Assembly: GCA_963662155.1 (NCBI GenBank)
Contig: OY759271.1
Coordinates: forward strand, 15,723,084 to 15,787,083
Direction of reading: 5' to 3'
DNA from: Lamellibrachia columna
Taxonomy: Eukaryota > Annelida > Polychaeta > Sabellida > Siboglinidae
DNA: 64,000 nucleotides
Below, piece after piece: positions 1-11,840 of this stretch. The stretch's first letter is position 1. Every line of letters starts with the position of its first letter. The translations under genes were made by a program, and so were the position numbers. The notes under the pieces were generated by a model that worked only from the letters and a program-made list of their open reading frames with translations, was not told where the DNA came from and did no database searches.

Positions 1-514
1 GGGGGACTCGATAGTTAGGAAGACGGACAAAGTCTTAAATAAGGGAGATGACGTGGTGGTTTGCTTGTCTGGGGCCAAAATAGAGGCGATAACTGAGAGG
101 GTAGAAAACATCGTGGGTTCGGGCAAGGGTGGATCTGTTTTAGTACAAGTAGGGACAAATATCGTAGAGAGGGAGGGAACAACTGCCATAGTTAGGAAAT
201 ACAGGCAGTTGGTCAGAATACTAAAGCAGACGCGGGTTGAGCAGGTAATATTGTCAGATATTTCGCCAGTAATAGGAAAGAGGGGTCGGAGATATCGAAA
301 TTTACGTGGGGTGGCAATTAACATGCCAGTCCCGAAGCTATGTAGGCAAGAGGAAGTTGGATTTGTGGGGAAGCTTTGTTGGGAGGGCTGATATGGACAT
401 GAAGGATGGGCTTCATCTAAGTGGTAAGGGGGTAGCAGTATTTGAGGATGAACTCTCAGCAGCAGTAGATAGTGGTATGTGTAGCATAACCAATACTTTT
501 GGTAGTTAACATTG

Positions 515-524
515 TTTAAACTAG
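515..524 (+). other. Relic slippery heptamer TTTAAAC plus TAG in the dead CR1
   Basis: The heptamer at 515-521, directly followed by TAG, matches the ORF1/ORF2 junction of the two intact copies. Here ORF1 already carries earlier stops, so the site is a fossil. Confidence 0.7.
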
Positions 525-682
525 AAGCGCGCGGGGGTACTTAGAGGTGCCTCAAACAGAACAAGAGGTCACTAGTACAGACAAACCAATAACAAAATGT
601 CTGGAAAACATCTAGGAAACAGGTTTCAAATGCGTGTGTTTAATGCAAGGAGCATAGTAAATAAAAAAACGAATTAAACATT

Positions 683-737
683 ATGATACGGTACGGTACG
701 GTACGGTACGGTACGGTACGGTACGGTATGGTATGGC
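683..737. repeat. (GGTAC)n microsatellite inside the dead CR1
   Basis: About ten GGTAC/GGTAT units stand where intact copies encode the start of the endonuclease. The flanking CR1 sequence resumes on both sides, so the array grew within the element after it died. Confidence 0.9.
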
Positions 738-3494
738 ATATTGACCATCACATAATTGGTATAGCAGAATTATGGGCCAACACAGCCATAACAGATGTTG
801 AATTAGGACTGACAGGATACGCAATATTTAGGAGAGATCGAATAGGAAGAAGGGGAGGGGGAGTTAATTTATATGTTAAAGAAGCTATTCAGGCTTATGA
901 AATAAAATTAGAAAGGGAAGCAGATTGCGATGAAGCTGTTTGGTTCAAAATAGTTTCAGGAAATTCAAAATTAACTATTGGATTAGTTTATCGAAATAAA
1001 CTTAAACGAAGAGGATAACAAAATTGTACAAAACGCTATAGAGGAAGCGGGTAAAGGGAATGTATCATAATGGGAGATTTTAACCACAGACACATAAAAA
1101 GGAAATCTCCTGAGAGTACAGGGGGTGAGGACCAACAAATTCTATTTTCAGGATAGCTTCCGTATTCAGCACGTGCTTGAACCAACCAGGGGAGAGAATG
1201 TATTAGATATAGTTTTGTCATCACAAAAAGAATTAATGGACAATGTAAAAATACATGAACCGTTAGGTAACAGTGATCATCGTCAAATACATTTTGATAT
1301 CAATGTAAAATGTTAAAGTAAAAATAAATAAAACGTACAGGACAAACTTCCACAAAGGTAACAATACAGATACGAGAAAATACTTAGCAAAGCTAGATTG
1401 GAATAACATGCTGAGGAACAAGACCGAAATTGAATGTTGGAACATTCTAAAATATGAAATTGAGAGTATCATTGATAAACTTGTTCCCTTGAAAAAAAAC
1501 AAGGAAACGGTCTAGAAAGAAATACTTGTCAAGAAAAGCTATTAGAAAAATAGTGTCCAAGCAAACTATGTGGATGTTTAATAAACGTACCATAAAGGAT
1601 GAAGACTATGTCAATTACAAAGAGGCACTTAATGCAGCTAGAACTTAAATTAGACAAACTAAAAGAAGCTATGACCAAAAACTAGCATATAACATAAAAA
1701 TGACAGCAATAGTTTTTATACATATGTCAGGAGTAAACAAAACGTTTTTTTAATAGCGGAAGACTAAATGATTACTCCAGTTCAGTGTTTATCAGAGAGG
1801 ATTTTAGTTCATTACCAGTTCCAGATGCTAAATTTCAGGAGGCTAATGATCTGAATATTTAGGAAAGTTAATTGTAACTCCGGAAATAGTAGCTAAGAAA
1901 ATAAAAGCAATGAAGGATAATAAATCACCGGGAGTGGATGGAATCCATCCAAAACTACTAATTGAAACAGTAGAACAAATCATTATACCACTTGCAAGAG
2001 TGTTCAACTTGTCATTGAAAGAGGGAGTTGTTCCTTTTGAATGGAAAGAAGCAAACACCATTATTTAAAAAGGGCTCGAGAAATTACCAGTCAGTTTAAC
2101 GTCAGTGATTTTTTTATTATTAGAAAGGTTAATTAAAGACCATATGGTGGACTTCCTTGATAGGCATAAATTACTAAATTCATCTCTACATGGATTCCTA
2201 AATGCGAGGTCATGCTTAACAAATATGTTATGTTTTTTGGAAGAAATCATAAAAGTGAATAGAGGAGGGGTTGACAGTAGATTTTCAGAAAGCTTTGGAC
2301 AAAGTGCCATATCAAAGATTTCTTCTTGAGTTAAAAACCCATGGTTTCGGGGATAGCATAATCGACTGGATATAACAATGGCTGACTGACAGAAGACAAC
2401 GTGTTGTAGTAGATGGAGAAGTTTCAAACTGGAAATCAGTTTTGAGTGTTAACGTACTGAAATTTGCGGATTACAAAAAGTGTTTAGAAAGATTAACACT
2501 GATTGTGATAAACAACATTTCCAAAACGATCTAGACAAAATAGTTAAATGGTCTGAAAAATGGCAGATGTTATTAATTTTGGGTAAATTAAATGCCTACA
2601 TACAGGACACGGGAACTTGAATAGAAACTATAATATGGGAGATACTACTGTAAAAGAAAAGGACTTAGGAATAATAATAAGTGCTGATAGGAAAGGTTCA
2701 CAACAGTGTGGTATTGAAGCTTCAAAGGGTAATCAAATTCTTGGGTTGATTAGAAGAAACTTAGCATACAAAGAAAAAAGCTAATTATACCTATGTATAA
2801 AGCAATAGTTAGGCAGACCTCGTGTAGAATACTGTATACAAGCGGGGAGAAAGATATAGATACGCTTGAATGAATACAGAGGAGAGCAACTAAAATTATT
2901 CCAGAACTGAGAGACCTTAGCTGTGAAGAACGCCTAAAAGAATGTGGTTTAACAACCCTAGAGACAAGGCGGTTAAGAGGAGATCAGATTGAATTTTTTA
3001 AGATATTGATTGGTATGAAAATATTGATAGAAATATGTTTTTCTTACTCAAGAAAGATAGTAGAACTAGAGGACATGATGTAAAATTAATAAAAGATCAG
3101 TAGAGATTGGATATCAGGAAGTACTCGTTCTCACAGAGGACAATAAATTAATGGAACAAATTGTCTATGGATTGTGTAACTGCTAGCAGCGTGAATATGT
3201 TTAAAAACAAGGTTGACACATATCTCAGGAGGGCGGGTTACACGTAAATGAAAATTGTTGGACTTTCGATAAGCCAATGGCTTCCTTGTCCACTTGCCAT
3301 ATGGGCCTTTGTCATTGAAGGGAGAACGTTTGTTGTGAATGTTTGCTGCGTTCATTTACGCACATGAACACATAAAATCTCCGCGTGGTATTGTTTATTT
3401 TTTGGTGGTGAACATGATTACTTTCAAAAGTGTAACGTAAAATGCACTCGTGAAATACTAGTTTCTATATGAACCATTTTACAGGGAACAGTTA

Positions 3495-4225
3495 TTTTGG
3501 TACCCCGACTTTCCCTGTAATCGACTATGCCCCCAATAAATAGTTAGGTAGTTGCAGCCATAAAAATCGTCCTACATAATGTGTGTCCCATAGGCATTAT
3601 AGTTTAACTATCTCTAAATGCTCCATTTCGCCTGCCTTTCCCTACATGTGACTTACGAGAAACCCACTCGCCTGTAATAATTATGTTTGCCACTGAATCG
3701 TGAGTAGCATATGTTAAAATTAACTACACGGTTGAAAGACCAGTCGTTGTGCTGGGCCCCAAGACGTAAGCAATAAGATTAGCTTTGTCCAACAAGAAAA
3801 GAACCGGCGACATGATCATTGCGGGAATCTAAATGAACGGTAATTACATAGATTGAACCGCATACAATGCGTCACATTTGTAGATTTGTTGTGTAGCGGC
3901 AATCTTGATGTCAGTCACTCCTATTCACGCGAATGGCAGTTTCTGGGAATTTAGGTCATCTCAGCTTCGTGGCAGTCGAAAGTTGTGACATGCCTTATCT
4001 AACTAACCAATTAACGCGTCGTTGTCCGCGTAGCGCGTTGCCCGAATGCATGGGTAAGTATTATATGTAAGAAACCTAGTGCCGTAGAACTGTTTATCAC
4101 AGATAGGCAACACGTGAATTAACACAAAAAGTGCAGAATTATTTATATGTTCGTAGAACTATTTAGCACAAAAACGTGAAATGCGATAAACAGGGATTAG
4201 TTTTATTCAAGAGGGACCAATTGTG
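3495..4225. repeat. Low-copy repeat R1, copy 1
   Basis: This stretch matches 14150-14820 and then 18085-18250 nearly base for base, apart from indels. Shared landmarks are the CTTTCCCTGTAATCGACTAT start, the CATATGTTAAAAT-like part and the GATAAACAGGG end. It is contiguous here, whereas the other copy is split by about 3.2 kb. No coding potential is kept. A related open frame in the other copy (14434-14754) is broken by deletions here. Confidence 0.85.
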
Positions 4226-4234
4226 GTTGCCGGA

Positions 4235-4450
4235 GCTGGTACTTCGGACTGACTTTTGCTCCGAACCGAAACGATCAGCCTCTGGACAAACCTGATATGT
4301 TTCCAACTAGAAACGATCTTCACTTCGTTTTCATGTTGTGTGACGTCAGCCTTTCGGTTTGTCTCTTGAGTATGATTTTCAGAATATGCAGGACCTTCTT
4401 ACGACAGCCGTGGTCTCTGCCCATGTCATCGAACATCGAACCTTCTCCCT
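4235..4450 (-). pseudogene. cGAS-like receptor (Mab-21 family) gene fragment
   Basis: The minus strand translates in pieces to FDDMGRDHGCRKKVL, then ILKIILKRQTERLTS, then EVKIVSSWK. These match, in order, the C-terminal lobe of the intact gene at 23040-24056 (GMDRDGGCRKMVLRILK, LKRQTELEGLTS, EVRNVSSWK). Frameshifts separate the blocks, and the N-terminal catalytic lobe is absent. It is a relic of a fifth family member nearly 19 kb from the nearest intact one, most similar to the 23-kb gene. Confidence 0.85.
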
Positions 4451-4789
4451 AGTCTATTAAGACGTCGCTTTTGTCTACCATTAAGACGTCGAAAATGGTC
4501 ATAGGCATATTTGCATATGGTGAATACATCAAAACTCCGAGCTACTGTTTGTTAACACACATTTAAATAACTCGTCACCACTTACCCCGAGGCTAAAACA
4601 CAGCGCGGTGCATTCATTGTATCATTCGCACTGGACGTCAATCAGTGGCATTGACTAAGCGGAGATTATGCCAAACAAACGACGCGTTGGTCATTTTTGG
4701 CAAGCGGTCGGAGCAGGCAAGAGGTGTTTGGAGCGTCCGGGTTGGTTCGCAATTATTCTGTTTTTGTCGTCACTGTAAATACAGGATTA

Positions 4790-4872
4790 TCGTGTAGTGA
4801 TACAGCGTGTCGTGATATACATCTTGTTGTGATACACTGTGTCGTGATATAAATCGTGTTGTGATACACCTC
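4790..4872. repeat. Short degenerate tandem repeat upstream of innexin
   Basis: Units like GTGATACA(G/C)..GTGTCGTGATATA recur four to five times with a period of about 16-17. They lie directly before the first innexin exon and may be part of its 5' untranslated region. 4451-4789 shows no gene or clear repeat. Confidence 0.6.
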
Positions 4873-4902
4873 TCGTTAGACAAGAAAGAACGAAACAAAA
4901 AC

Positions 4903-5426
4903 ATGCATGACGACTTCTCGGACCACCGGATCTGTCGCTACAGTGTCGGCATCCTGGTCGTCCTGGCTGTTGGCCTTAGCTTGAGCAACGTCTTCCTCGA
5001 TCCGATATCCTGCTTGCTTCCCGCTGACTTCGCTGGCAGCCACGAGAAGCACGCGAACATCTCCTGCCGGCTACCGAACACGTACTACCTCCCGCGGAAC
5101 GACGAAATACCTCGCCCACACGAGGAACGACAGACCATCCCTTACTACCGATGGGTGCCGTTTATCCTACTTGGCCAAGCGCTATTCTTCTACCTGCCGA
5201 CTCTTATATGGCACAGTTTCAACAGCAAGGCGGGCATCGACGCCGATGACATCCTGGACACGGCCCACAAATTGAGGAAAGCCGAAGAAGAAGGACGCGG
5301 TCGCATGCTGACTCTCATCACCAAACAAATGGACAGATTTCTGTCGACGAATGCCAAAGACTGGCAATTCGAATATGACCTTAAACGCATCCCCTCGGTG
5401 ATCTTCTATCGGTGCTGGGGACGAAG
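4903..5426 (+). CDS. Innexin, exon 1 (gene 4903-10073, 364 aa)
   Basis: Encodes a gap-junction/hemichannel subunit of the innexin-pannexin family, a four-pass plasma membrane protein. Exon 1 holds the first transmembrane segment (about residues 13-33), extracellular loop 1 with Cys37 and Cys55, the YYRW signature at 81-84 followed by the second transmembrane segment, and the cytoplasmic loop. An N-glycosylation sequon NIS (Asn52) lies in loop 1. The exon ends at CGA AG|gtaggg, and the three exons join in frame: 524 + 106 + 465 bases make 364 codons plus a stop. I chose the ATG at 4903; no in-frame ATG lies nearer the family motif. Most innexins carry about 20 residues before the DDF motif, but here only Met-His precedes it, so an upstream coding exon or true shortening is possible (TCTCGTTAG at 4871-4879 could be an acceptor). 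Confidence 0.93.
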
Positions 5427-7137
5427 GTAGGGATGTATTGTCTCAATTCTACAATCGTTGTATCAGAGAATAGCTATTCTTGGTCATCTGTCTTTATATG
5501 TATGTAGGTGTTTCGCGGTCTACAACCGGATGCACCTATTATCATTATAACTGCGCTACCCACAGTTTGTTTTGTAAAGATATTGTTTAGCATGAACTTC
5601 CAACCTTTGTCTATCGTTCTCGTCATCTTTACTTATTCCACGACTTCATAAAATAGTTATCCGAAAGTGATCCAATCAACAAGGAATCTGACATGGTAGT
5701 GGTGTTTGCAATGTTCTATATAAACAGCAAGTATTATTTTGGCAATAGAGCATTTCTTTGTGAAATTCTTCGTCCACTTCTGAAGGTGGATGATTAATTG
5801 CCCGTAAAATATAACTACTTTCTTCTAATCATAATCATAGATGTTCATGATTGAGTGTAGGGCTGAGTATTGTGTTTGTTTCAGGGAGAGCATACACTAA
5901 CAAGTCGTTAATATGCTTTACTACTGCAGATTAAAACCGTCGATTAACACCACCTTGAAATCAGCGATTGTATCGCGTTTCTTCGCGTTCGTTAAAACCC
6001 AATTTGGCGTTCAAGATGTTACAGTATAATTAATTATATAGTTTATATTATATAACACGACTTTACGATGAACCTTTTTAAAAATGTTGAAGGATTTGTA
6101 ACCGAATCACGATGAAATGGCAATATGTTTTGGTTTAAACAGAGAAAACAGGAGATCCCTGACGAAATGTCCAAATGTCAAGTTATGATTGAGAGAATTT
6201 GGTGTTAAACAGAGCAAGATGGAGATACTTTGCAAAGGTGGATTTTGAGAAGTTCAGACTTGTTTCTAGTTGGCCCTGTGTTAATAGTTTGGTTATTCCA
6301 ACAAACGACAACAACGAGCGCGAACGTGTAAATAGTATAACCTTTCAACATCAATGTAACATCAATTCAATGTCAAATAAATTAATAATAAGTGCGATGT
6401 TTATAGCTGGCTATTTTAGATGCCTGTCAGTATTTCTGTAACAACATCAAAAATTTTCTGGAACTTCGCTTGCTTGTCGCTAACCGTCCTAAGTAGTTTC
6501 GACATCCAAATTCGTAGTGTAAAAACTAAATTCGCCCAATTTCCTGACAGTGCTTCTGCCATCGCTCGGTCCCAACATTGTTTTGTCAACGGGATCTTCC
6601 TCGTGCATATCACAACATGGCTAATAGTTGTTTCTTTGTAATGGTAGGAACATCGTTATTCGTTTATGAGCATTTTTTTCGAATGCAAATTAAAGATGAT
6701 GTGATCTTTCCGTTTAGTACGCAACATTGGATTTGTCGTTACCCGGTGAACCCGTTTCCACTCACTTTTGTTAAGATTTCACGTCACATGCGAATTGTTT
6801 TTGATTAGGTACTTTAAGTTCATTAGTGCAACGCGAACCGAGTTGTTTGTCTTTGTGACTTTGCTGTTTGAGTATGACCGCAACGCATCGAAGCATTCGT
6901 GTGCTATTCACAAAAGTGACACAAACCCGTAAATAGAAATGTAATAATGTAACATACACTTGTTTCCGCACAACTGGACGCCACGAAGTGGAGTGGATAA
7001 AGAATGTATTCATTCTCACAAAGTACGGTACATGAATAGAAAAATATCTTTTGGTTGTATAAATGCTACTAGTGCAGTGTGATTAATGTTTAGAAACATA
7101 ATTAACATATATAATTATGATAAGGGCATGCCTCACA

Positions 7138-7235
7138 TAGATGAACCATTGTTGGACTTCCGCTAAATCAGTGGTTTCCTTATCCACTTGTCGTATGCAG
7201 CGTGTTTTTGGATGACAATTTTGTTAAATCTAAAT
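7138..7235 (+). mobile_element. CR1 3'-end relic
   Basis: Diverged copy of the CR1 3' untranslated region: the attGTTGGACTT..GCTAA.tc.GTGG.TTCC.T.TCCACTTG pattern followed by a TTGTTAAATCT tail. It has the same orientation as the host gene. Confidence 0.65.
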
Positions 7236-8452
7236 ATTGTTAAAAGGAATACATAAACATCGTATCATTCGATTGAATTCACCAACGGTTTCATTACATA
7301 GTTCTGAGTAGGGCAGTTTCATAAACCTAGTACTTTTGCGAATTTGGTGAATACAGCTCAAAAGAAGCCGCATGAAACAGTCGCAAGTTTATTACGTGTG
7401 TCATAGTTTCTGACCCGACCTATAATACAACAATCACTGATGTATTGCAAGGTGACCAGTGTATGCTTATCAGTTTAACAGTGTTTTGAATGCGGGGTTA
7501 CAAGGCATTATTATCGCGTATTTAAGCAAGCTGACTGATTATGTTGACACCAATACGCGATCGTCTGCCGTCCAAGAATTTGGGCGGACTGTCTTGGCAT
7601 TAGGCCAAGTTGTCCAGTCGAGTAACGTTCATTCTGCTGGAGCAGGCTTCCTTTCATACATTACTATTGTTGAGCTGATACAACACCAGCACGAACAAGA
7701 ATCTGGGTTAATGTGTGTATCCGTTAGGTCACAAAAACGTAAAGACATAAAGGTGAACTTGAACATTACCACACATTTGAACGCACGTAGGACATGTAGC
7801 AGCAACACAAAACCTACGTTTTACCAGAAGACAATTCACATGTACCACATGTGTTTTATATACGATCTGTCACCGAATGTGAGCGTGTCCTGCTGACAGA
7901 ACGATTGGCCGCGGATAAATGGTTACAACCATTGACCCAAATCTTTGTACACCTTATGCTGTCGATTGTCCTCATTGCTAGGCGAGATCTCGCCGTTTCG
8001 ATTCAAGGAAATGATAGGCGAGGATCCGGGCCGCCGAAAGCCTACCTTTTCGAGGTTATTTGGAAGAGTATTAAAATGTAATAAACACACGCAGTAAGCA
8101 CTCGCGTCTATGGTCATTAATATTCGTACATCACTAAAGTTTCTTGACAATAACGAGGCATAAATATAAAATGATGATGTTTTTTAATGAAAACTGTAAC
8201 ATCGTTTGATCGACATCAATTTCATTTTCGGATAATATCATCCAGTATAAGACGGTAACTTTACTCATAATCAATTATTTGGTGCACATTTCTTCTGTTT
8301 CTTGACAGCAATGTGCATATGGTATGTGGCGGAATACATATGTAAAGCGGCTAGTGGGTGTCTTGTTTTAGTACAAATTCTTCAAGGGTTTGTCTTTCCC
8401 GTTTTTCTCGTCAATGACCTTACATCGAATACAGTCCGACATAGTTCCTCCA

Positions 8453-8545
8453 ATAGGTGGCGCAGTGGTTGGATCACCGGACTCTCGATCGAGAGAACCC
8501 AGTTTCAAATCCTCTTGCTGCCTTTTAATAATAATAATAATAATA
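8453..8545 (+). mobile_element. tRNA-derived SINE head with (AAT)n
   Basis: TGGCGCAGTGG fits the RNA polymerase III A box, and GTTTCAAATCC about 37 bases later fits a B box with one or two changes. No acceptor stem closes, so it is not a tRNA gene. An AAT array follows and abuts a LINE tail in the opposite orientation. Confidence 0.6.
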
Positions 8546-8552
8546 AAAAAGA

Positions 8553-8715
8553 CTTATTTAGCGCCAATATCCTCGGAAAATCCGAGCTCAGTGGCGCAAC
8601 AAAACCAAAGGATTAGGCATTCTTGTGACCATGTACAATGCAAAATGTCGTCAACCGGTGGATGGAGGTGCCAAGAAGCTAAGGAGGATAGGCCATTTTG
8701 AAAAGATAGAAACTA
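8553..8715 (-). mobile_element. 3' end of an L2/Rex-type LINE
   Basis: Reverse complement matches 47860-48000, the last codons (KTYLFKMAYPP) and 3' untranslated region of the LINE fragment at 47045-48000. It ends at the AAT array. A 5'-truncated insertion in innexin intron 1. Confidence 0.85.
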
Positions 8716-9220
8716 AATCACTGCACGTTGTCTGTAAATGATTATAAACAGTGGTGGATTTATGAACGAATAGACTTCGCGCAGTATTTGCAGCGAGGCT
8801 GAATGGTTTCCAGAAAAGTCGAGTTGGATTGGAATGCACAGGTCTGCCAGGGGGTGAAGGGTAAACCGCTCTGAACAGTCCTAAGGACTGGATACCGTGC
8901 TATATAACAACGTAGTTTTCAGTAGTTTCAGTAGTTTCAGTTCAGGACAACTCCTACCCAGTACACACCTGGCAATGTATACATACTATTATAATACGAC
9001 ATCCTGTAGACGTGCTGCCGGGTAGATACTAGCATTAGTGAAGTGTGTACAAAGGAGAAATGCTTATATAAAACTGCTAGTGTTCCAACTGGATGACAAA
9101 CAATATCATTTAATTTTCATTTGCAAAATTTATCTTTTTCTAAGTCATGTCACATTCAACTTGACACCGTTGAAACGAAATAGGAGTCAACTGTTTACGT
9201 TTACGATGGTGTTGTTTCAG

Positions 9221-9326
9221 GGTCGACAACTATCTGGTGATGCTGTTTCTCTTCAGCAAGGCCTGCTTTATCACCAACGCCATCGGACAGCTGCTAGCCA
9301 CGCAATACAAGTTGCACGGCTTCGAT
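9221..9326 (+). CDS. Innexin, exon 2
   Basis: Acceptor TTTCAG at 9215-9220 and donor gtaggt at 9327. It completes the split Arg codon and then encodes VDNYLVMLFLFSKACF...NAIGQLLA, the third transmembrane segment with the family's N-x-IGQ pattern. It ends in phase 0 after GFD. The upstream intron is 3794 bases and the downstream one 282 bases. Frame continuity with both neighbours supports the junctions. Confidence 0.9.
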
Positions 9327-9608
9327 GTAGGTTTTTTCAGCTGACAGCAAACCAACATTTCTTAAGCGAAGAGAATGAGAACGGGCGAGACAAAAACATA
9401 TAAGTATTGTTCAAAGAGTTAAATGTAGGTCTAATCATTCAAATTTCAATTTTGTTTTCGGAAAATGAAGATTTGCACCACTTTTACTTGAACAATGGGC
9501 GGAAATTGACTTGTGTAAAAAGAAATTGTCACACCCGGCTTGCTAAATGGAGAACAAATTTCGTGTTTTTCCTCTGATTATTCACAGCGAGTGTTGGTGT
9601 TTGTACAG

Positions 9609-10073
9609 ATTCTCAAGTACATGGTGGCTGACCACGACTGGACGGAGACGCACACCGTCCCCTTCCCGTGGGTCACAATGTGTGACTTCATTGTGCGTAA
9701 CCGCGGCATCAACCAACGCTACACGCTGCAGTGTGTGCTGTCGGCCGACCTGTACCACGAGATGATCTACATGTTCCTCTGGTTCTGGCTAGTAACGGTC
9801 GTCGTCAGCAGCGTCTCCAGCTTCGTGTTGCTAGCGCGTGCGTTGCAAAGCAACGAACGCCTCCAGTTCATTGAAAACTGGCTCTGGCAAAACAAACGCG
9901 TCGACCGCAAGGACCAGTCCGTGCGCGAGTTCATTGACAACTATCTGCGTCAGGACGGCGCCTTCTTGCTACGTCTCATCGCGCACAACTCCGACAGCAT
10001 CACGACAAGGGATGTCGTCTGCTCGCTCTGGGATAAATGGAAGAACAAGCGTCCGGCCGATAAATTCGATTAA
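9609..10073 (+). CDS. Innexin, exon 3 with C terminus
   Basis: Acceptor TTTGTACAG ends at 9608, and the exon opens with ILKYMVADHDWTE. It encodes extracellular loop 2 with Cys235 and Cys252 around the VTMCDF block, the fourth transmembrane segment (about 263-288, beginning MIYMFLWFW), and a cytoplasmic tail of about 75 residues ending at the TAA at 10071. The loop cysteines match the innexin pattern of two per extracellular loop. The exon is clearly GC-richer than the introns around it. An alternative acceptor at 9591 would add RVLVFVQ, but the family alignment favours 9609. Confidence 0.92.
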   Translation: MLKYMVADHDWTETHTVPFPWVTMCDFIVRNRGINQRYTLQCVLSADLYHEMIYMFLWFWLVTVVVSSVSSFVLLARALQSNERLQFIENWLWQNKRVDRKDQSVREFIDNYLRQDGAFLLRLIAHNSDSITTRDVVCSLWDKWKNKRPADKFD

Positions 10074-10313
10074 GGAAGACGGACGTTCTGGCATTCCTGG
10101 TACAACCGTAGTCGTGCTCTTCTCGTGCCTTGGCATGTTGTGTTTAGCGAATCCAAATCGTCGACATTCCGATTGTGATCAACGTCACCCTCTAGCGAAT
10201 ACTTATAAAGCATTTGCCACGCAACGAAATTGCAGTTTCTCCGATTGTACCAGAAAGCTGCAATGGTCTGCACGCTTTGAATCATCGACTGATGTATGAA
10301 CATATGCCCAGTT

Positions 10314-10360
10314 ATTATTAATCGACAATCTCACCATCTGGGAGATTGTCGATTAATAAT
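10314..10360. other. Perfect 19-bp inverted repeat, 9-nt loop
   Basis: Left arm 10314-10332 (ATTATTAATCGACAATCTC) and right arm 10342-10360 are exact reverse complements. It lies 240 bases after the innexin stop, probably in the 3' untranslated region. A possible polyadenylation signal, AATAAA, occurs near 10912. Confidence 0.9.
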
Positions 10361-10799
10361 TCAGTCAGGTAATCAAAACGAGTCAAGGCACACGGGTGTT
10401 TAAGACATGTTTTGCCACACTGCACAGCACATTTTAGTTCTGAACCAAGTCATACGGTTTACCACATCTCGTCAAGACAGGCATGGTCTCAAAAAGATTG
10501 CCAATGCGTTATTTTGGTGTATGCGTTTTATTTCGTCATCAGCGGAAGTTTGTGATCAAACAGTGATCATGTTTCAACTTTCTCATGCAATTGTCTTATG
10601 CATTAGATGATGCTTTGATACATTTGGTTATAGCGCCAGGTTATGATTAGAAGGCCATAACACCAGGTCATGTTATTGTCCACTTAATAGATAAGGTGAC
10701 ATGAGGAGAGGCCTAATTTGCCATTTTAGTAGTCGTAAAATTAAATCAACGCAAATTGTGCGTACTACCAGTGGAGCCCCCAGCGGACGACGTGTGTTG

Positions 10800-11210
10800 T
10801 AAATTCGTTGCAAAAAATAGTCCGGGACTCGTGTGATTTTACGATGGCAAACCCTGATTTTTTGCCAGGCACTTAATTAGTTTTCTCTGTGTATAATATA
10901 GAGGTGAATAATAAATTAACATTTCGGCCAACTGAAATGACATTATTCCTTGTGTCTAAAAGTTGGCAGTTTTGCAAATGTTGCTGCTGATGTAGCTATT
11001 ACTAAATCATATATTTTTTTTAATTTAACCTCAACCTTTTTGTAAAAGATAAATAAAAAACCAACATTTTGGGCCAAGTTTTACTTAAGTGGTATTACTA
11101 CTTGTGGGTGAAATATTGAATATTGTCAAAATGTTGCTAAAATGTGGTTTTACTGCAACTTAATAAAATATCTGAAATAATAAGTGTTTTTTCATGCGAG
11201 TTTCACATAT
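10800..11210. repeat. Dispersed AT-rich repeat R2, copy 1
   Basis: Shares an ordered series of diverged blocks with 26060-26600: GATTTTTT, GAGRTGAATAATAAAT, a GACATTA block, a GCTGCTGA.RTAGC.RTTACT block and an AAATRTT..ACATTGTC-like end. Relation seen by eye only. 10361-10799 and 11211-11840 show nothing further. Confidence 0.5.
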
Positions 11211-11840
11211 TATGCATTATGTAATTTGAACATATAAAATTGCAATAATTAAATAGTAAATACATCTCGTGTTATGACTGGTTATGACCAGAGTCAAGTT
11301 TTTAGCTGATTTTGTTTGTGGCGTAGATGTTACTATGTCAGATATTTCAAAAAGTTGTACTGGACCCCCAAAATTTTGAACATCGTTTAAAAGTTCGAAA
11401 TTTGGGGGGTAATTCAACAACCTTTAAAAGTTGAATTACTTTTATTTCTGGGTAATCGGCCACCTTTATAAGCAGTATTTTTAAACGTGGGACGTGATAT
11501 TTTAGTTACTGCTATCTAAACATAACAGGGTATTTTGAATCTAACCGTGTAATTATTTGATTATATATTTTTTATTTATACAAATATTTATTTAATTTCC
11601 TATATACAATATACCTTACCATCATCAAATTATAAGAAATAATAACTTCCCATATATTTTCTGACGTCAAATGGCCTATGTTAGCCTACGTTTTAATTTT
11701 AAGAATTGTAATTAGGCCCTATATATCATAGAGTTCGGTTTCATGCCCAGCTGTCAATGTTCGTTGGTGATGATGTGTGTTAGCCAAGTTGTACCGTTCA
11801 CTGGTCCCCGTACATGTGTGCGTGTGTATATGTTTTATTA

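Larger units (their letters stand above)
1..3247 (+). pseudogene. Decayed CR1-type LINE (ORF1 esterase part plus ORF2)
   Basis: The left edge begins inside the ORF1 esterase domain at the GDSIVRKT block, and ORF1 can be followed to about 509. From about 536 the frame-broken remains of ORF2 follow the intact copies at 18903-22834 and 58066-61492 from the endonuclease through to the C-terminal WNKLS region near 3150. Many frameshifts, stops and small deletions separate them. Near 2448 a gap of roughly 90 bases removes the reverse transcriptase GVPQGSVLGP block. A short pentanucleotide array at 683-737 replaces part of the endonuclease N terminus. The 3' untranslated region, with its relic hairpin, runs to about 3340. 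This is an old dead copy of the same family. Confidence 0.93.
5427..9220 (+). other. Innexin intron 1
   Basis: AT-rich, 3794 bases, with gt at 5427 and ag at 9219. It contains a CR1 3' relic (7138-7235), a tRNA-derived SINE (8453-8545) and an L2-type LINE 3' end (8553-8715). Open frames inside it show no family resemblance and no conserved splice pattern, so I call no gene. Confidence 0.8.

Noticed and set aside
7459..7896. 145-codon open frame in innexin intron 1
   Set aside because: Lies within the intron, with no domain, no splice logic and low complexity of similarity. Probably chance.
8453..8525. tRNA gene
   Set aside because: A- and B-box-like blocks are present, but there is no acceptor stem closure or convincing anticodon arm, and an AAT tail follows. 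Better explained as a SINE head.
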